This document shows, piece by piece, positions 17,496 to 26,857 of a stretch of DNA of 64,000 bases. Every line of letters starts with the position of its first letter. The first letter of the stretch is position 1. Source of the DNA: JAUMBM01 sp964441755 (GTDB lineage: Bacteria; Bacteroidota; Bacteroidia; Chitinophagales; Saprospiraceae); contig CAYTVG010000004.1 in NCBI GenBank assembly GCA_964441755.1, forward strand, positions 62,001 through 126,000, given 5' to 3'. The notes beneath the pieces were generated by a model that saw nothing but the letters and a program-made list of their open reading frames with translations, searched no databases and was not told the origin of the DNA. Position numbers and translations under genes: made by a program.

Positions 17496-17555
17496 AATGT
17501 GCGAAAAAAAACCTCGCTTTTGCCTTCGGCAGTGATTCCCGCACACCCTGTGCGT

Positions 17556-18395
17556 ATGTGGCTCGCCTGCCTGGCGGCGGCCATCCTGCTGCTGCTGCCC
17601 CTGCGGGCGCAGCTGCAGGACAGCCTGCCTGCCCCGGCCGAGCCCGTGTTGTGGACCCGCCCCGGCCATTTTCGCTCGCTGGCAACTGACGAGCTGGGGC
17701 AGCTTTATGCGATCAGCAGCAACTATGAACTCATCAAATACAAGCGCGAAGGGGAGGAGCTTTTTCGCTACAACAACAGCACGCTGGGCGAACTCAGCCA
17801 GGTAGATGCTGCCAACCCATTTGGGTTACTGTTGTTTTACGGCCCTATGCAACAAGTGGTGGTGCTTGACCGGACCCTCAATTTGTGGGCGACCCTTGAC
17901 CTTCGGCAGCCGGGCCTTGTCAACGTGGCTGTTGCCGGGCTCAGCCGCAACAACCAGGTATGGGTCTACGACGACTGGCACTACCGGCTGAAGCTGCTCG
18001 ATGCGCAGGCAACGGAAGTGCTCACCTCCGACGACCTGCGGCTGAGTCTGGGTATAACTGCCCCCCCCGACGAGTTGCTGGTAGAAGGTAATCAGGTACT
18101 GCTGGTATTCAGGGAGCGGGGCGTAGCAGCCTTTACCAACCTGGGGCAGTTTGTCGGCTGGTTGCCCATACCTGCAGGAGCATACGCCCTGCACTGGCAA
18201 CAGGACCAATTGTTCTTTCGACTTCAGGGTCGACTGTACTGCTGGCGCGGGCGCGGAGAGCCCGTTGCCCTGCCGCTGCCCCCTGCTTTTTCCCCCAACC
18301 AACTGCTGGACGCACGCATTGCGGGCGATCATATTTTTTTGCTTACCAAGCAAGGCATTCATTGCCTGCCATATACGTATTCATGTCATGAGTGA
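17556..18395 (+). CDS. Secreted or periplasmic beta-propeller-like protein, unknown function
   Basis: A 279-residue exported protein with a signal peptide (MWLACLAAAILLLLPLRAQ). The mature part is strand-rich with repeating motifs such as LATDELGQLYAISSN, VAVAGLSRNNQVWVYDDW and LLDARIAGDHIFLLTKQG, which resemble blades of a six-bladed propeller. No catalytic residues are evident. Its stop overlaps the moaC start by 8 bases, so the two are translationally coupled. I would not infer a role in molybdopterin synthesis from that alone. Start choice: a dispersed repeat occupies the sequence up to 17495 and the signal peptide fits 17556. Confidence 0.7.
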   Translation: MWLACLAAAILLLLPLRAQLQDSLPAPAEPVLWTRPGHFRSLATDELGQLYAISSNYELIKYKREGEELFRYNNSTLGELSQVDAANPFGLLLFYGPMQQVVVLDRTLNLWATLDLRQPGLVNVAVAGLSRNNQVWVYDDWHYRLKLLDAQATEVLTSDDLRLSLGITAPPDELLVEGNQVLLVFRERGVAAFTNLGQFVGWLPIPAGAYALHWQQDQLFFRLQGRLYCWRGRGEPVALPLPPAFSPNQLLDARIAGDHIFLLTKQGIHCLPYTYSCHE

Positions 18396-18873
18396 ACTTA
18401 CGCATCTTGATGAGGCGGGGCAGCCCCGCATGGTCGATGTAGGAGACAAAGCGGTGAGTGTACGTACCGCCAAAGCCCGGGCCACCGTAGTCGTGCCGCC
18501 GCAGGTGCTGGAGCTTCTCGACAGGCAGGAGATCTACACCCCCAAAGGAGCTGTTTTTCAGACGGCCATCCTCGCAGGCATCATGGCTGCCAAAAAAACC
18601 GGCGAACTGATACCCCTCTGCCATCCGTTGCCCCTGGAAAAAATCAGTGTCGAGATAGGCGTCAATGACGCCGGCGAGATTATCATCGATTGCAGCGCCC
18701 GGCTTACAGGTAAAACGGGCGTAGAGATGGAAGCCCTTACAGGCGCCAGTTTGGCTGCCCTTACCATCTACGACATGTGCAAAGCCCTGAGCCATGACAT
18801 ACGCATACGCGAAATATGTCTGTTGGAAAAAACCGGTGGCAAGAGCGACTATCGCCGGGCGGTGGGCGACTGA
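18388..18873 (+). CDS. moaC: Cyclic pyranopterin monophosphate synthase
   Basis: A 161-residue MoaC, which converts 3',8-cyclo-7,8-dihydro-GTP into cyclic pyranopterin monophosphate in molybdenum cofactor synthesis. Recognisable blocks: PRMVDVGDKAVSVRTAKA, LIPLCHPLPLEKISVE, KTGVEMEALTGASLAAL and LEKTGGKSDY, which contain the conserved lysines and histidine of the active site. The start overlaps the upstream gene's stop (TCATGAGTGA). No other moa/mog genes are in the window, so the rest of the pathway is elsewhere. Confidence 0.95.
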   Translation: MSELTHLDEAGQPRMVDVGDKAVSVRTAKARATVVVPPQVLELLDRQEIYTPKGAVFQTAILAGIMAAKKTGELIPLCHPLPLEKISVEIGVNDAGEIIIDCSARLTGKTGVEMEALTGASLAALTIYDMCKALSHDIRIREICLLEKTGGKSDYRRAVGD

Positions 18874-18877
18874 GCAG

Positions 18878-18918
18878 CTGCCCGGCACTTTTTGTATACA
18901 ACAGCAAGTGCCGGGCAG
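18878..18918 (+). terminator. 13-pair stem-loop after moaC
   Basis: CTGCCCGGCACTT pairs perfectly with AAGTGCCGGGCAG across a 15-base loop, beginning five bases after the moaC stop. No T-run follows. It belongs to the 3'-end palindrome class seen across the window. Confidence 0.6.
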
Positions 18919-18989
18919 GCAGCCAACCACCCTCAGGCAGGCAACAGCAATCCCAAACAATCGCAGCAAAATAAGCCGGCTGAAATCCC

Positions 18990-18997
18990 TATCTTTG
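18990..18997 (+). promoter_or_regulatory. Candidate -7 element for the HEAT-cyclophilin/gcvT pair
   Basis: TATCTTTG matches TAnnTTTG 87 bases upstream of the gene at 19084. No good TTTG lies 19 bases before it. Confidence 0.45.
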
Positions 18998-19083
18998 CCC
19001 ATGTACTGGCGCATGCTGTTCCCCTCTCTTGGCAGAAGGCCGCCAGCTGTTGAACCACAACTGCAACCGTACAAAGCCAACGG

Positions 19084-21102
19084 ATGAAAATAATTCGCTT
19101 TTACTATCTATCTGCGATTCTGATATCGGCACTATTGCTTGTCTGGACGGGCTGCGTGCCCCCCAAGGCGCCTGAAGTATACAGCGAGCTGAGCATCGAC
19201 TATCGCGACACCCTCTTCCAGCGTATCCATAATTTTCAGGACCAACGGCTGGCCGACAGCCTGTACAGCTACCTGAGGCACCCCAACCCCAGCTACCGTT
19301 ACCTTGCCGCCATGGCTTTCAGCAGTCTGCGCGACAGCACAGCCATCGACAGTCTGGCGCTACTGCTGGCTGACGATTTTGACGAAGTGCGCGCAGCCGC
19401 GGCCTATGCGATGGGGCAGACAGGTGCCGGCAGTGCGCTGCCACTGCTGTCAGCAGCTTTTGTGGCTGCGGACACCGCAGGTGCTTATGCCAAAACCAAC
19501 CGCGCCATACTCGAGGCTGTCGGTAAATGTGGTGATGAGACGACGCTCAGCCTGCTGGCAGGCATCAGCACCTACCGCGCAACTGACACCCTGCTGCTGG
19601 AAGGGCAGGCATGGGGAATTTACCGGCTGGGCATCCGCGGCATCACCAGTACTGAGGGGCAGCAGCACATGATTGACCGGGCGGCTGATGCAACCTTCCC
19701 CTGGCAGGCGCGACTGCCGGCAGTCCACTACCTTGGCCGCATCAGCAAGACCATAGATTCACTGCAGGCGCTAAAGCTTGTACGAGCCCTTGATGGCGAA
19801 AAAAACAACCAACTTCGCATGGGCTTAGTGTTGGCGCTCGGCAAAGCGGCATCAAGCGAAGCCTTGTCTGCCCTGCGCCGACAGTACGAACGCGAATCCG
19901 ACTACCGCGTAAAAATCAATATTCTGCGTGCATTGGGAGGGCACCCCTATGAGCAATGCAGGGAGACTGCCCAGCAGGCGCTGCGCGACCCCAACCTGCA
20001 CATTGCCCGCCGTGCTGCCACCTACTTTGTCGAGCACGGCAAGCCTGAAGACGCTACCCTCTACTGGCGTTTTGCCAAGGACTCGCTGCCTACGCTTGTG
20101 CAGCTGGATCTCTACCGCGCTGCCAATAAGCACCTGCCGCGCTATTTCTCTGATTACCGGGATTTCATCAATTCCGAAATCCGCAACCACTACAACCGCT
20201 CGGGCGATCCCGTTGTCAAAGCGGCAGCGCTGCACGCATTATCAGAATTTGGCTGGAACATGCGCTTCATCCAGGCACAGCTACAAGCCAGCAATGACAG
20301 CTATCTCCGCAGCCAGGCCATGGAAGCCCTGGCCTACATCAGCAACCATCCGGGATTCGATGCCTTTTTTACCCTCAGCGCCCGCCGCGTGCGCCGGGAG
20401 CTGGCGGCCTATTTTTCGCAGGCCATTGACAGTGGCGACGAAGGGTTGATTTCCGTCGCCTCCAACGCCCTGCGCCACCCCACTTTCGACTATGCTTTCG
20501 CCTTTGACAGCCTGACGGTGCTGGAGCAGGCGCTCAGCAAACTGGCACTTCCCCAAAATATCGAGGCTTACAACGACCTGTCACATACCATTGCACAACT
20601 TTCAGGGAAACCCTTCGAGGCCAGGCTTATCGACTACAACCACCCGCCCAATTGGGCTATCCTTACGGGGCTGAAAAATAATCCGACTGCCCGCATCAGC
20701 ACTTCAAAAGGTGAGCTTGTGGTTGAACTTTGGCCGGCGCAGGCGCCTGCCACCGTCATAAGTTTTATAGAGCTGGCGCGTAGCGGCTATTACGAGGGGA
20801 AAAAATTCCATCGCGTGGTGCCCAACTTTGTGATTCAGGGAGGCTGTCCCAGAGGAGACGGCTATGGCAGTCTCGACTACAGCCTTCGTTCTGAGCTGCC
20901 AGATGTCTACTATCACGAAGACGGTATCCTGGGCATGGCCTCAGCAGGTAATGACACGGAGGGGGTACAGTTTTTCATCACCCACTCCCCTGCCCCACAC
21001 CTCGACGGCCGTTACACAGCCTTCGGGCGCGTACTTGAGGGCATGGACATCGTGCATAATATTCAGGTAGGCGACGTCATCAGGTCTGTCAACATTCAAT
21101 AA
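19084..21102 (+). CDS. Lipoprotein with HEAT repeats and C-terminal cyclophilin domain
   Basis: A 672-residue protein. The N-terminus is a lipoprotein signal (LLLVWTGC, Cys near residue 24). Residues ~35-500 are HEAT/PBS-lyase-like helical repeats (RYLAAMAFSSLRDSTAI, VRAAAAYAMGQTGAGSAL, RMGLVLALGKAASSEAL). The last ~145 residues are a cyclophilin-type peptidyl-prolyl isomerase: STSKGELVVELWPAQAPATV, KFHRVVPNFVIQGG with the catalytic Arg, and VQFFITHSPAPHLDGRYTAF. Cyclophilins catalyse cis/trans isomerisation of proline bonds. The combination points to a periplasmic or envelope-bound folding factor with a protein-docking arm. gcvT follows after 45 bases and may share the transcript. Confidence 0.88.
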   Translation: MKIIRFYYLSAILISALLLVWTGCVPPKAPEVYSELSIDYRDTLFQRIHNFQDQRLADSLYSYLRHPNPSYRYLAAMAFSSLRDSTAIDSLALLLADDFDEVRAAAAYAMGQTGAGSALPLLSAAFVAADTAGAYAKTNRAILEAVGKCGDETTLSLLAGISTYRATDTLLLEGQAWGIYRLGIRGITSTEGQQHMIDRAADATFPWQARLPAVHYLGRISKTIDSLQALKLVRALDGEKNNQLRMGLVLALGKAASSEALSALRRQYERESDYRVKINILRALGGHPYEQCRETAQQALRDPNLHIARRAATYFVEHGKPEDATLYWRFAKDSLPTLVQLDLYRAANKHLPRYFSDYRDFINSEIRNHYNRSGDPVVKAAALHALSEFGWNMRFIQAQLQASNDSYLRSQAMEALAYISNHPGFDAFFTLSARRVRRELAAYFSQAIDSGDEGLISVASNALRHPTFDYAFAFDSLTVLEQALSKLALPQNIEAYNDLSHTIAQLSGKPFEARLIDYNHPPNWAILTGLKNNPTARISTSKGELVVELWPAQAPATVISFIELARSGYYEGKKFHRVVPNFVIQGGCPRGDGYGSLDYSLRSELPDVYYHEDGILGMASAGNDTEGVQFFITHSPAPHLDGRYTAFGRVLEGMDIVHNIQVGDVIRSVNIQ

Positions 21103-21147
21103 CCAACATCGGGCGCGCCCGAAATACAACCAAATACAGTCAGTAAC

Positions 21148-22251
21148 ATGAAGACCACACCACTAACGGCTTATCACGAGGCCCTCAATGCCAAAATGGC
21201 AGCCTTTGCCGGCTATAATATGCCCATTTCTTATACAGGCATTAAGGAGGAGCACCACGCTGTGCGGCAGCGGGCCGGCATATTTGACGTTTCGCACATG
21301 GGCGAGTTTATCGTTCGCGGTAAGCAGGCACTTGACTTCGTGCAGTACGTAATCTCCAATGATGCCAGCAAACTGAGCATCGGACAGGCGCAGTATGCCT
21401 GTCTGCCCAATGCAACAGGAGGCATTGTAGATGACCTGCTCGTATACCGCCTGCCTGAAGATTACTGCGCTGCAGGCGAGCAGGCCTTCATGCTGGTCGT
21501 CAATGCTGCCAACATTGAAAAAGACTGGAACTGGCTGGAGCAACACCGTGCAGCCTTTGACTGTCGTATGATTGATATCTCTGAGCAGACAGGGCTGATT
21601 GCCGTGCAGGGTCCTCTCGCTACCCGCATCCTGCAGCCACTCACCGATCTGCCGCTCAGCAGCATGGGTTACTATACCTTCCAAAAGGGTCGGTTTGGCG
21701 GATTTGACAATGTGCTCGTCTCTGCCACAGGCTATACCGGGGCCGGCGGGGTAGAAATTTACGCTGAAAATGACGCCATCCATGCTTTATGGCCGATGAT
21801 TCTGGAAGCAGGAAAAGAAGACGGCCTGCTGCCTGCGGGTCTGGGGGCGCGTGACACCCTGCGATTAGAAATGGGCTACTGCCTCTACGGCAACGACATC
21901 GATGACACCACCTCTCCACTCGAAGCAGGCCTTGGCTGGATTACCAAGCTCAACAAAGGCGCGTTTGTAGGTCGCGAAGCGATTACAGCGGTCAAAGCAG
22001 CAGGACTTAGGCGCAAGCTGGTCGGTCTTACCGTCGATGACCGGCGGGTACCCCGCCACGACTACCCCCTGCTGAACGAAGCCGATGAGCTCATCGGCAA
22101 GGTCACCTCAGGTACACTTTCTCCAACCCTCGACTCTCCCATTGCCATGGGCTACGTAGCCGCCGAATATGCTGCTGCAGGAAGCGTTGTATACGTTGAT
22201 ATGGGCAGAAAAAAAGTTCCCGCAACTGTCGCAAAAACCCCTTTTATCTAA
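21148..22251 (+). CDS. gcvT: Glycine cleavage system aminomethyltransferase (T protein)
   Basis: A 367-residue T protein, the usual length. It transfers the methylene group from aminomethyl-lipoyl H protein to tetrahydrofolate, releasing ammonia. Motifs seen: ISYTGIKEEHHAVRQRAGIFDVSHMGE (first 50-60 residues, given here as the family's hallmark block), then LPAGLGARDTLRLEMGY with the conserved Arg/Asp, and SGTLSPTLDSPIAMGYV near the C-terminus. gcvH and gcvP are not in the window, as is common in Bacteroidota where the genes are scattered. Confidence 0.95.
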   Translation: MKTTPLTAYHEALNAKMAAFAGYNMPISYTGIKEEHHAVRQRAGIFDVSHMGEFIVRGKQALDFVQYVISNDASKLSIGQAQYACLPNATGGIVDDLLVYRLPEDYCAAGEQAFMLVVNAANIEKDWNWLEQHRAAFDCRMIDISEQTGLIAVQGPLATRILQPLTDLPLSSMGYYTFQKGRFGGFDNVLVSATGYTGAGGVEIYAENDAIHALWPMILEAGKEDGLLPAGLGARDTLRLEMGYCLYGNDIDDTTSPLEAGLGWITKLNKGAFVGREAITAVKAAGLRRKLVGLTVDDRRVPRHDYPLLNEADELIGKVTSGTLSPTLDSPIAMGYVAAEYAAAGSVVYVDMGRKKVPATVAKTPFI

Positions 22252-22286
22252 AAGGGAAACTCAACTATTTTCAGGTATGATTGTTG

Positions 22287-22332
22287 AATGTTGTTTGCTC
22301 ATACTTTATCCGGGCAAACAACATTTATTTTT
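22287..22332 (+). terminator. Terminator after gcvT
   Basis: AATGTTGTTTGC pairs perfectly with GCAAACAACATT (12 pairs, 15-base loop), followed by TATTTTTGG. It lies 36 bases past the gcvT stop. Confidence 0.75.
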
Positions 22333-22450
22333 GGGGTTGTCAACGCTAGTTACGACAGCCGTTGTATTCCCTTTTACCCTTACAAACACCTAAGAACAAG
22401 CGCGTTGCCGGTGGACTAAATCCTTGGTGTTCAATCATTGGTCATAACAG

Positions 22451-22488
22451 CTCCATGACAAGCTGCCTGCAGGCAGCTTGTCATGGAG
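22451..22488. promoter_or_regulatory. 38-base perfect palindrome upstream of the GbsR/MarR-like gene
   Basis: Bases 22451-22469 are the exact reverse complement of 22470-22488, centred on CTGCAG. Unlike the other long palindromes here it does not directly follow a stop codon: gcvT has its own terminator 120 bases earlier, and the palindrome ends 21-42 bases before the regulator's likely start. It could be an operator, a 5'-leader hairpin, or a displaced member of the 3'-end palindrome class. Confidence 0.5.
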
Positions 22489-22530
22489 TATGAATACAGG
22501 CCGAGTTGTATGCCTGAAAACGAAGTGAAC

Positions 22531-23031
22531 ATGAATGTAGAAGAAGGAAAAGAGAAGTTCATACAATCGTGGGGTGCGTTGGGCAGCAGTTGGGGCATAA
22601 ACCGCACCATGGCCCAGATTCATGCGCTCCTCCTGATTTCACCCTTCGCCCTCAGTGCTGATGAAATCATGGAAGAGTTAAAAATTTCACGCGGCAATAC
22701 CAACATGAATTTGCGAGCCCTCATTGACTGGCGGCTTGTGTACAGGGAAGTAAAGACCGGTGAGCGAAAAGAGTATTTTGTCGCAGAAAAGGACATGTGG
22801 GAGGTGGTCAAAAACATCATCATACAGCGCAAGAAGCGAGAGCTTGAGCCCATGCTGAAAGTACTTGACGAGCTATCCACCATTGATGAAGATTCTGAAG
22901 AAGCCCGGGAGTTTGTGTCGGTAATTCACGACATCAAATTGTTTAGCAGTAAGGCCGATTCGACCCTGGATACGCTGGTCAAGTCTGATTCCAACTGGTT
23001 TGTAGGGACTTTTATGAAGATGATCCGGTAG
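22531..23031 (+). CDS. GbsR/MarR-family transcriptional regulator
   Basis: A 166-residue DNA-binding protein of the GbsR/MarR-like type (COG1510 pattern). The start region MNVEEGKEKFIQSWGALGSSWGINR is typical. The winged helix follows: AQIHALLLISPFALSADEIMEELKISRGN, then NMNLRALIDWRLVYREVKTGERKEYFVAE. The C-terminal half is helical and presumably dimerises. Relatives control osmoprotectant or drug-efflux genes; no obvious target is adjacent, and the gene faces secA. In-frame ATGs at 22510 and 22531 are both possible; a third at 22483 lies inside the palindrome and is unlikely. Confidence 0.85.
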   Translation: MNVEEGKEKFIQSWGALGSSWGINRTMAQIHALLLISPFALSADEIMEELKISRGNTNMNLRALIDWRLVYREVKTGERKEYFVAEKDMWEVVKNIIIQRKKRELEPMLKVLDELSTIDEDSEEAREFVSVIHDIKLFSSKADSTLDTLVKSDSNWFVGTFMKMIR

Positions 23032-23034
23032 AGG

Positions 23035-23068
23035 GCATTCTTTGGCGGCATCAGCCGCCAAAGAATGC
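23035..23068. terminator. 15-pair stem-loop between convergent regulator and secA
   Basis: GCATTCTTTGGCGGC-ATCA-GCCGCCAAAGAATGC, perfect, starting four bases after the regulator's stop. It contains the TGGCGGC-NNNN-GCCGCCA core shared with hairpins at 34757 and 38380. A shorter GGTTTTT/AAAAACC stem at 23091-23107 lies closer to the secA stop. Confidence 0.7.
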
Positions 23069-23129
23069 TTGCGGAAGAGGCTTGCGCATGGGTTTTTTCC
23101 AAAAACCAGTGCACAAACCTCCTGTCTCT

Positions 23130-26100
23130 CTAGCGTCCGTGGCAATGCTTAAACTTTTTCCCGCTACCGCAGGGACATGAGTCATTTCTGCCCACTTTGG
23201 CCTCCATGCGGCGAATAGTTTCCTGCTTTGCAGCCTGGCTTACCGCCTCCGCGGCTCTGCGTTCCTCTTCCTGTCCGTGATGCAACTGGGACTTACTCAT
23301 GTCCGTCTTCACTTCTCTCGCCTGCCGGATTTGGCGCTCTTCTGCCTGCACGGCAATATTGCACTTGGAGAGATAAGCCGTAACTTCCTGGTTGATTTCC
23401 ATAACCAACTGCTCAAACAGGTTGTAGGCTTCCATTTTGTAGACGACCAGCGGGTCTTTCTGTTCGAAACTGGCAGCCTGTACAGACTCTTTCAGTTCGT
23501 CCATATTGCGGAGATGCTCTTTCCACTTGTCATCGATGATGAGCAGTGTGACCACCTGCTCTACATCCCGGATGATCGAGCGCCCGTTGGTCTGTACGGC
23601 TTTGGCCAGGTCTGCGGAGATAGGCAGCGGGTGAGAGCTACCATCGGTAAACGGAAGCAATATGCGCTTATACCGGTGGCTCTGTGTAGCGTGCACATCT
23701 TTGATCTGCGGCATCACCATATCGATGATCTGGCTAAACTTATGCTGGTAGAACTGTTGGAACTGCTGCAGCACCTCATCGGCCAGCGCCTCTGCCTGTG
23801 CCGTACGGAATTGCTGCTCATCAATTTCCGGCACATAACCCATCGTCTCCAGCATACCGCGCTTCAGCAGCTCAATAGAGCCCTGTTGTTTGCTGTTGAA
23901 GACAACGCTCTCCACCAGCGTGAGGAACATATTGTTGATATCTACTGAGAGGCGCTCTCCGTACAAGGCATTGCGGCGCTTCTTATAGATAGCCTCCCGC
24001 TGGATATTCATGACATCATCATACTCCAGCAATCGCTTACGGATACCGAAGTTATTCTCTTCGACCTTCTTCTGCGCCCGTTCGATGGATTTGGTCACCA
24101 TGCTGTGCTGAATCACCTCCCCTTCCTGATGGCCAAGCTTGTCCATCCAGGAAGCCATACGCTCGGAACCAAACAAGCGCATCAGGCGGTCTTCCAGTGA
24201 CACATAGAACTGAGAAGTACCCGGATCCCCCTGGCGGCCTGCGCGACCCCGCAGCTGCCGGTCGATGCGGCGGCTTTCGTGCCGTTCTGTACCGATGATG
24301 GCCAGACCACCCGCCTTACGCACCTCCTCGGAGATTTTGATGTCGGTACCACGACCAGCCATGTTGGTAGCGATGGTCACTTTGCCGGGTTTGCCGGCTT
24401 CGGCGACGATCTCCGCTTCGCGCTGGTGCTGTTTGGCGTTGAGTACATTGTGGTCGATGCCCTTCAGCTTGAGCATGCGGCTCAGCTTTTCGGAGATTTC
24501 GACCGAAGTAGTACCTACCAGTACGGGGCGTCCGGCCTTACTCAGGGCGACCACCTCCTCGCTTACTGCGTTGAACTTCTCCCGCTCTGTTTTGAAGATC
24601 AGGTCTTCGCGGTCATCGCGCACGATGGGCTTGTTGGTCGGAATGACTACTACGTCCAGCTTGTAGATCTCCCAGAATTCGCCTGCTTCCGTCTCGGCGG
24701 TACCCGTCATACCGGCCAGCTTGTGGTACATGCGGAAATAATTCTGCAGGGTGACCGTCGCATAGGTCTGGGTGATATCGCCCACCTTGACATTTTCCTT
24801 TGCTTCGAGCGCCTGGTGGAGACCATCGCTGTATCGGCGCCCCTCCATCATACGACCCGTCTGTTCGTCGACAATTTTCACCTCACCGTCTTCGGTGACG
24901 ATGTAGTCATCATCGCGTTCGAACAAAGTATACGCCTTGAGCAACTGGCTGATGGCGTGAAGGCGCTTAGATTTGACAGCAAAATCCTGCGCGAGGCGGT
25001 TTTTCGCATCATTTTTGTCCATAGCGCTGAGGCTTGCATCGGCGTCGATTTCCACCATACGCGTAGCGATATCCGGCAGCACGAAGAAATTAGGATCTTC
25101 ATTACCTTTAGCCAGCAGCTCTGTACCCTTTTCGGTGAGCTCCACCTGTCGGTTCTTTTCATCGATTGTAAACAGGAGTTCCTCATCTACCAGGTGCATG
25201 TTTTTGGACTGCTCCTGCATGTAGTGATTCTCCGTCTTTTGCAGAACCACCCGCATACCCTCTTCGCTCAAAAACTTGATGAGCGGCCGGTATTTGGGGA
25301 GTGCGCGGTGTGCGCGCAGCAGCGCCATACCCCCTTCGCCCTCCTGCACACCTGTATTACCGTCCTGAATCGACTTGCGGGCAGTGGTCAGAAACTCCGT
25401 TGCCAGTTTGCGCTGCGCATTCATCAGGCGCTCGACATGCGGCTTCAGCTCTATATACTCCTGATCATCTGCCCCTTGCGATACGGGCCCGGAAATAATC
25501 AAGGGCGTACGAGCATCATCGACCAGGACCGAGTCGACCTCATCGACCATTGCATAATGGTGCTTGCGCTGCACGATCTCATCCACACTGCGCACCATAT
25601 TGTCGCGCAGGTAATCGAAACCAAACTCATTGTTGGTACCGTAGGTAATATCAGCCCGGTAGGCGCGCATACGCTCGGGGCTGTGCGGCCGGTATTTATC
25701 GATACAATCGATTGTCAGGAGCAAAAATTCGAAAATAGGCCCTATCCACTCACTGTCGCGGCGCGCCAGGTAATCGTTGACAGTTACCACATGCACCCCC
25801 TGACCGGATAGACCATTGAGGTAAGCCGGCAAGGTAGCCACCAGCGTTTTACCCTCACCTGTGGCCATTTCGGCAATTTTTCCGTCGTGCAGCACCATAC
25901 CACCGATTAGCTGTACATCGTAGTGGACCATATTCCACACGATTTCGCCACCTGCTGCATGCCAGCGATTTTGCCAGACAGCCTCATCACCCTCGATGCG
26001 GACGTAAGGCTTGCCTGCCCGAGCGGCCAGTTCCCGGTCATGCTCGGTGGCTGTCACGCGGATCAGAGCGTTCTCCGTAAAGCGGCGGGCTGTTTCTTTT

Positions 26101-26450
26101 ACGACAGCGAAAGCCTCCGGCAGCAGTTCGCGGAGGATAATCTCCAGCTCTTCATCGCGTTGCTTTTTGAGCTTATCGATGGCAGCGAAAATATCCTCCT
26201 TTTCTGCCAGATCTTCGGCTGCGACAGCCTCATCGTGCAGTTTGCCAATCTCTTCGTCAATTTCCGAAAGATGCTCAGCTATACGCTTGCGAAAATTGAG
26301 GGTCAGGTGGCGGAGTTCGTCATGGCTCAGAGAGCGATAACTGGCAGCAAACTCGTTAATTTCCTCGACGACGGGCGCATAGCCGGCTACGTCTCTGTCC
26401 TGTTTGCTGCCAAAAATTTTCTTGAGTGAATCGGCAAATGATTTGAACAT
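23130..26450 (-). CDS. secA: Preprotein translocase ATPase SecA
   Basis: A 1,106-residue motor of the Sec translocon that drives unfolded preproteins through SecYEG. Nucleotide-binding fold 1 has MATGEGKT near residue 195-202 and DEVDSVLVDDARTPLIISG; fold 2 has TNMAGRGTDIKI and QLRGRAGRQGDPG. The C-terminus ends in the zinc-binding SEC-C motif CPCGSGKKFKHC, followed by HGR. It is about 200 residues longer than E. coli SecA, mostly through insertions in the N-terminal and preprotein-crosslinking regions, as is usual for Bacteroidota. A TATCTTTG promoter element lies about 40 bases upstream of the ATG. Confidence 0.98.
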   Translation of the reverse strand: MFKSFADSLKKIFGSKQDRDVAGYAPVVEEINEFAASYRSLSHDELRHLTLNFRKRIAEHLSEIDEEIGKLHDEAVAAEDLAEKEDIFAAIDKLKKQRDEELEIILRELLPEAFAVVKETARRFTENALIRVTATEHDRELAARAGKPYVRIEGDEAVWQNRWHAAGGEIVWNMVHYDVQLIGGMVLHDGKIAEMATGEGKTLVATLPAYLNGLSGQGVHVVTVNDYLARRDSEWIGPIFEFLLLTIDCIDKYRPHSPERMRAYRADITYGTNNEFGFDYLRDNMVRSVDEIVQRKHHYAMVDEVDSVLVDDARTPLIISGPVSQGADDQEYIELKPHVERLMNAQRKLATEFLTTARKSIQDGNTGVQEGEGGMALLRAHRALPKYRPLIKFLSEEGMRVVLQKTENHYMQEQSKNMHLVDEELLFTIDEKNRQVELTEKGTELLAKGNEDPNFFVLPDIATRMVEIDADASLSAMDKNDAKNRLAQDFAVKSKRLHAISQLLKAYTLFERDDDYIVTEDGEVKIVDEQTGRMMEGRRYSDGLHQALEAKENVKVGDITQTYATVTLQNYFRMYHKLAGMTGTAETEAGEFWEIYKLDVVVIPTNKPIVRDDREDLIFKTEREKFNAVSEEVVALSKAGRPVLVGTTSVEISEKLSRMLKLKGIDHNVLNAKQHQREAEIVAEAGKPGKVTIATNMAGRGTDIKISEEVRKAGGLAIIGTERHESRRIDRQLRGRAGRQGDPGTSQFYVSLEDRLMRLFGSERMASWMDKLGHQEGEVIQHSMVTKSIERAQKKVEENNFGIRKRLLEYDDVMNIQREAIYKKRRNALYGERLSVDINNMFLTLVESVVFNSKQQGSIELLKRGMLETMGYVPEIDEQQFRTAQAEALADEVLQQFQQFYQHKFSQIIDMVMPQIKDVHATQSHRYKRILLPFTDGSSHPLPISADLAKAVQTNGRSIIRDVEQVVTLLIIDDKWKEHLRNMDELKESVQAASFEQKDPLVVYKMEAYNLFEQLVMEINQEVTAYLSKCNIAVQAEERQIRQAREVKTDMSKSQLHHGQEEERRAAEAVSQAAKQETIRRMEAKVGRNDSCPCGSGKKFKHCHGR

Positions 26451-26487
26451 ATATATCGCTAATTATCGTCGATTTGAAAATAAAGTA

Positions 26488-26495
26488 CAAAGATA
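26488..26495 (-). promoter_or_regulatory. -7 element of the secA promoter
   Basis: Minus-strand TATCTTTG (TAnnTTTG consensus) placed 38 bases before the secA start codon, predicting a leader of roughly 30 bases. No TTTG is seen at the expected -33 spacing. Confidence 0.6.
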
Positions 26496-26670
26496 AAGGA
26501 TTTAGAGAATACAGGCATGGCTTTGTATGATTGCGACTGCTTCTGAGTAGCTATCAGGAATGCCCCCTGTGATCTGCATATTTCATTTTTCGCAGGTTTT
26601 AGCTGCTCAGTAGTTTTAAGCGCAGGCAGGAATTTATACCGGCAGTAAATAAGATGTTTCCCGTGTTTTT

Positions 26671-26755
26671 TCACATTTTTAAAGACGCGTAGCCGGAGGT
26701 TCGTGACTAGAAAAGCTCAAAATCCGGGGAAACAGCCATTTGGGTCCGGTAAAAA
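26671..26755 (+). repeat. Dispersed intergenic element, copy A
   Basis: Aligns with 53964-54056 and, reversed, with 17403-17495. Shared blocks: AAAG-(A)-CGCGTAGCCGG, GTGACTAGAAAA and, at the right end, AAACAGCCATTTGGGTCCGG followed by TAAAAA. The right end is the best conserved part. Confidence 0.6.
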
Positions 26756-26857
26756 CCCGGCATACTTTTAGCGCCTGTTACTAGGGCGTTCTCGCCAAAA
26801 CAATAACGAGCCAATTTTCGTATGTCTTCACAGAAGTATTACCGGTGCTACCTGACT

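Noticed and set aside
24279..25811. A 510-codon plus-strand frame inside secA
   Set aside because: It is antisense to secA over its whole length and reflects codon bias of the real gene; no motif is visible.
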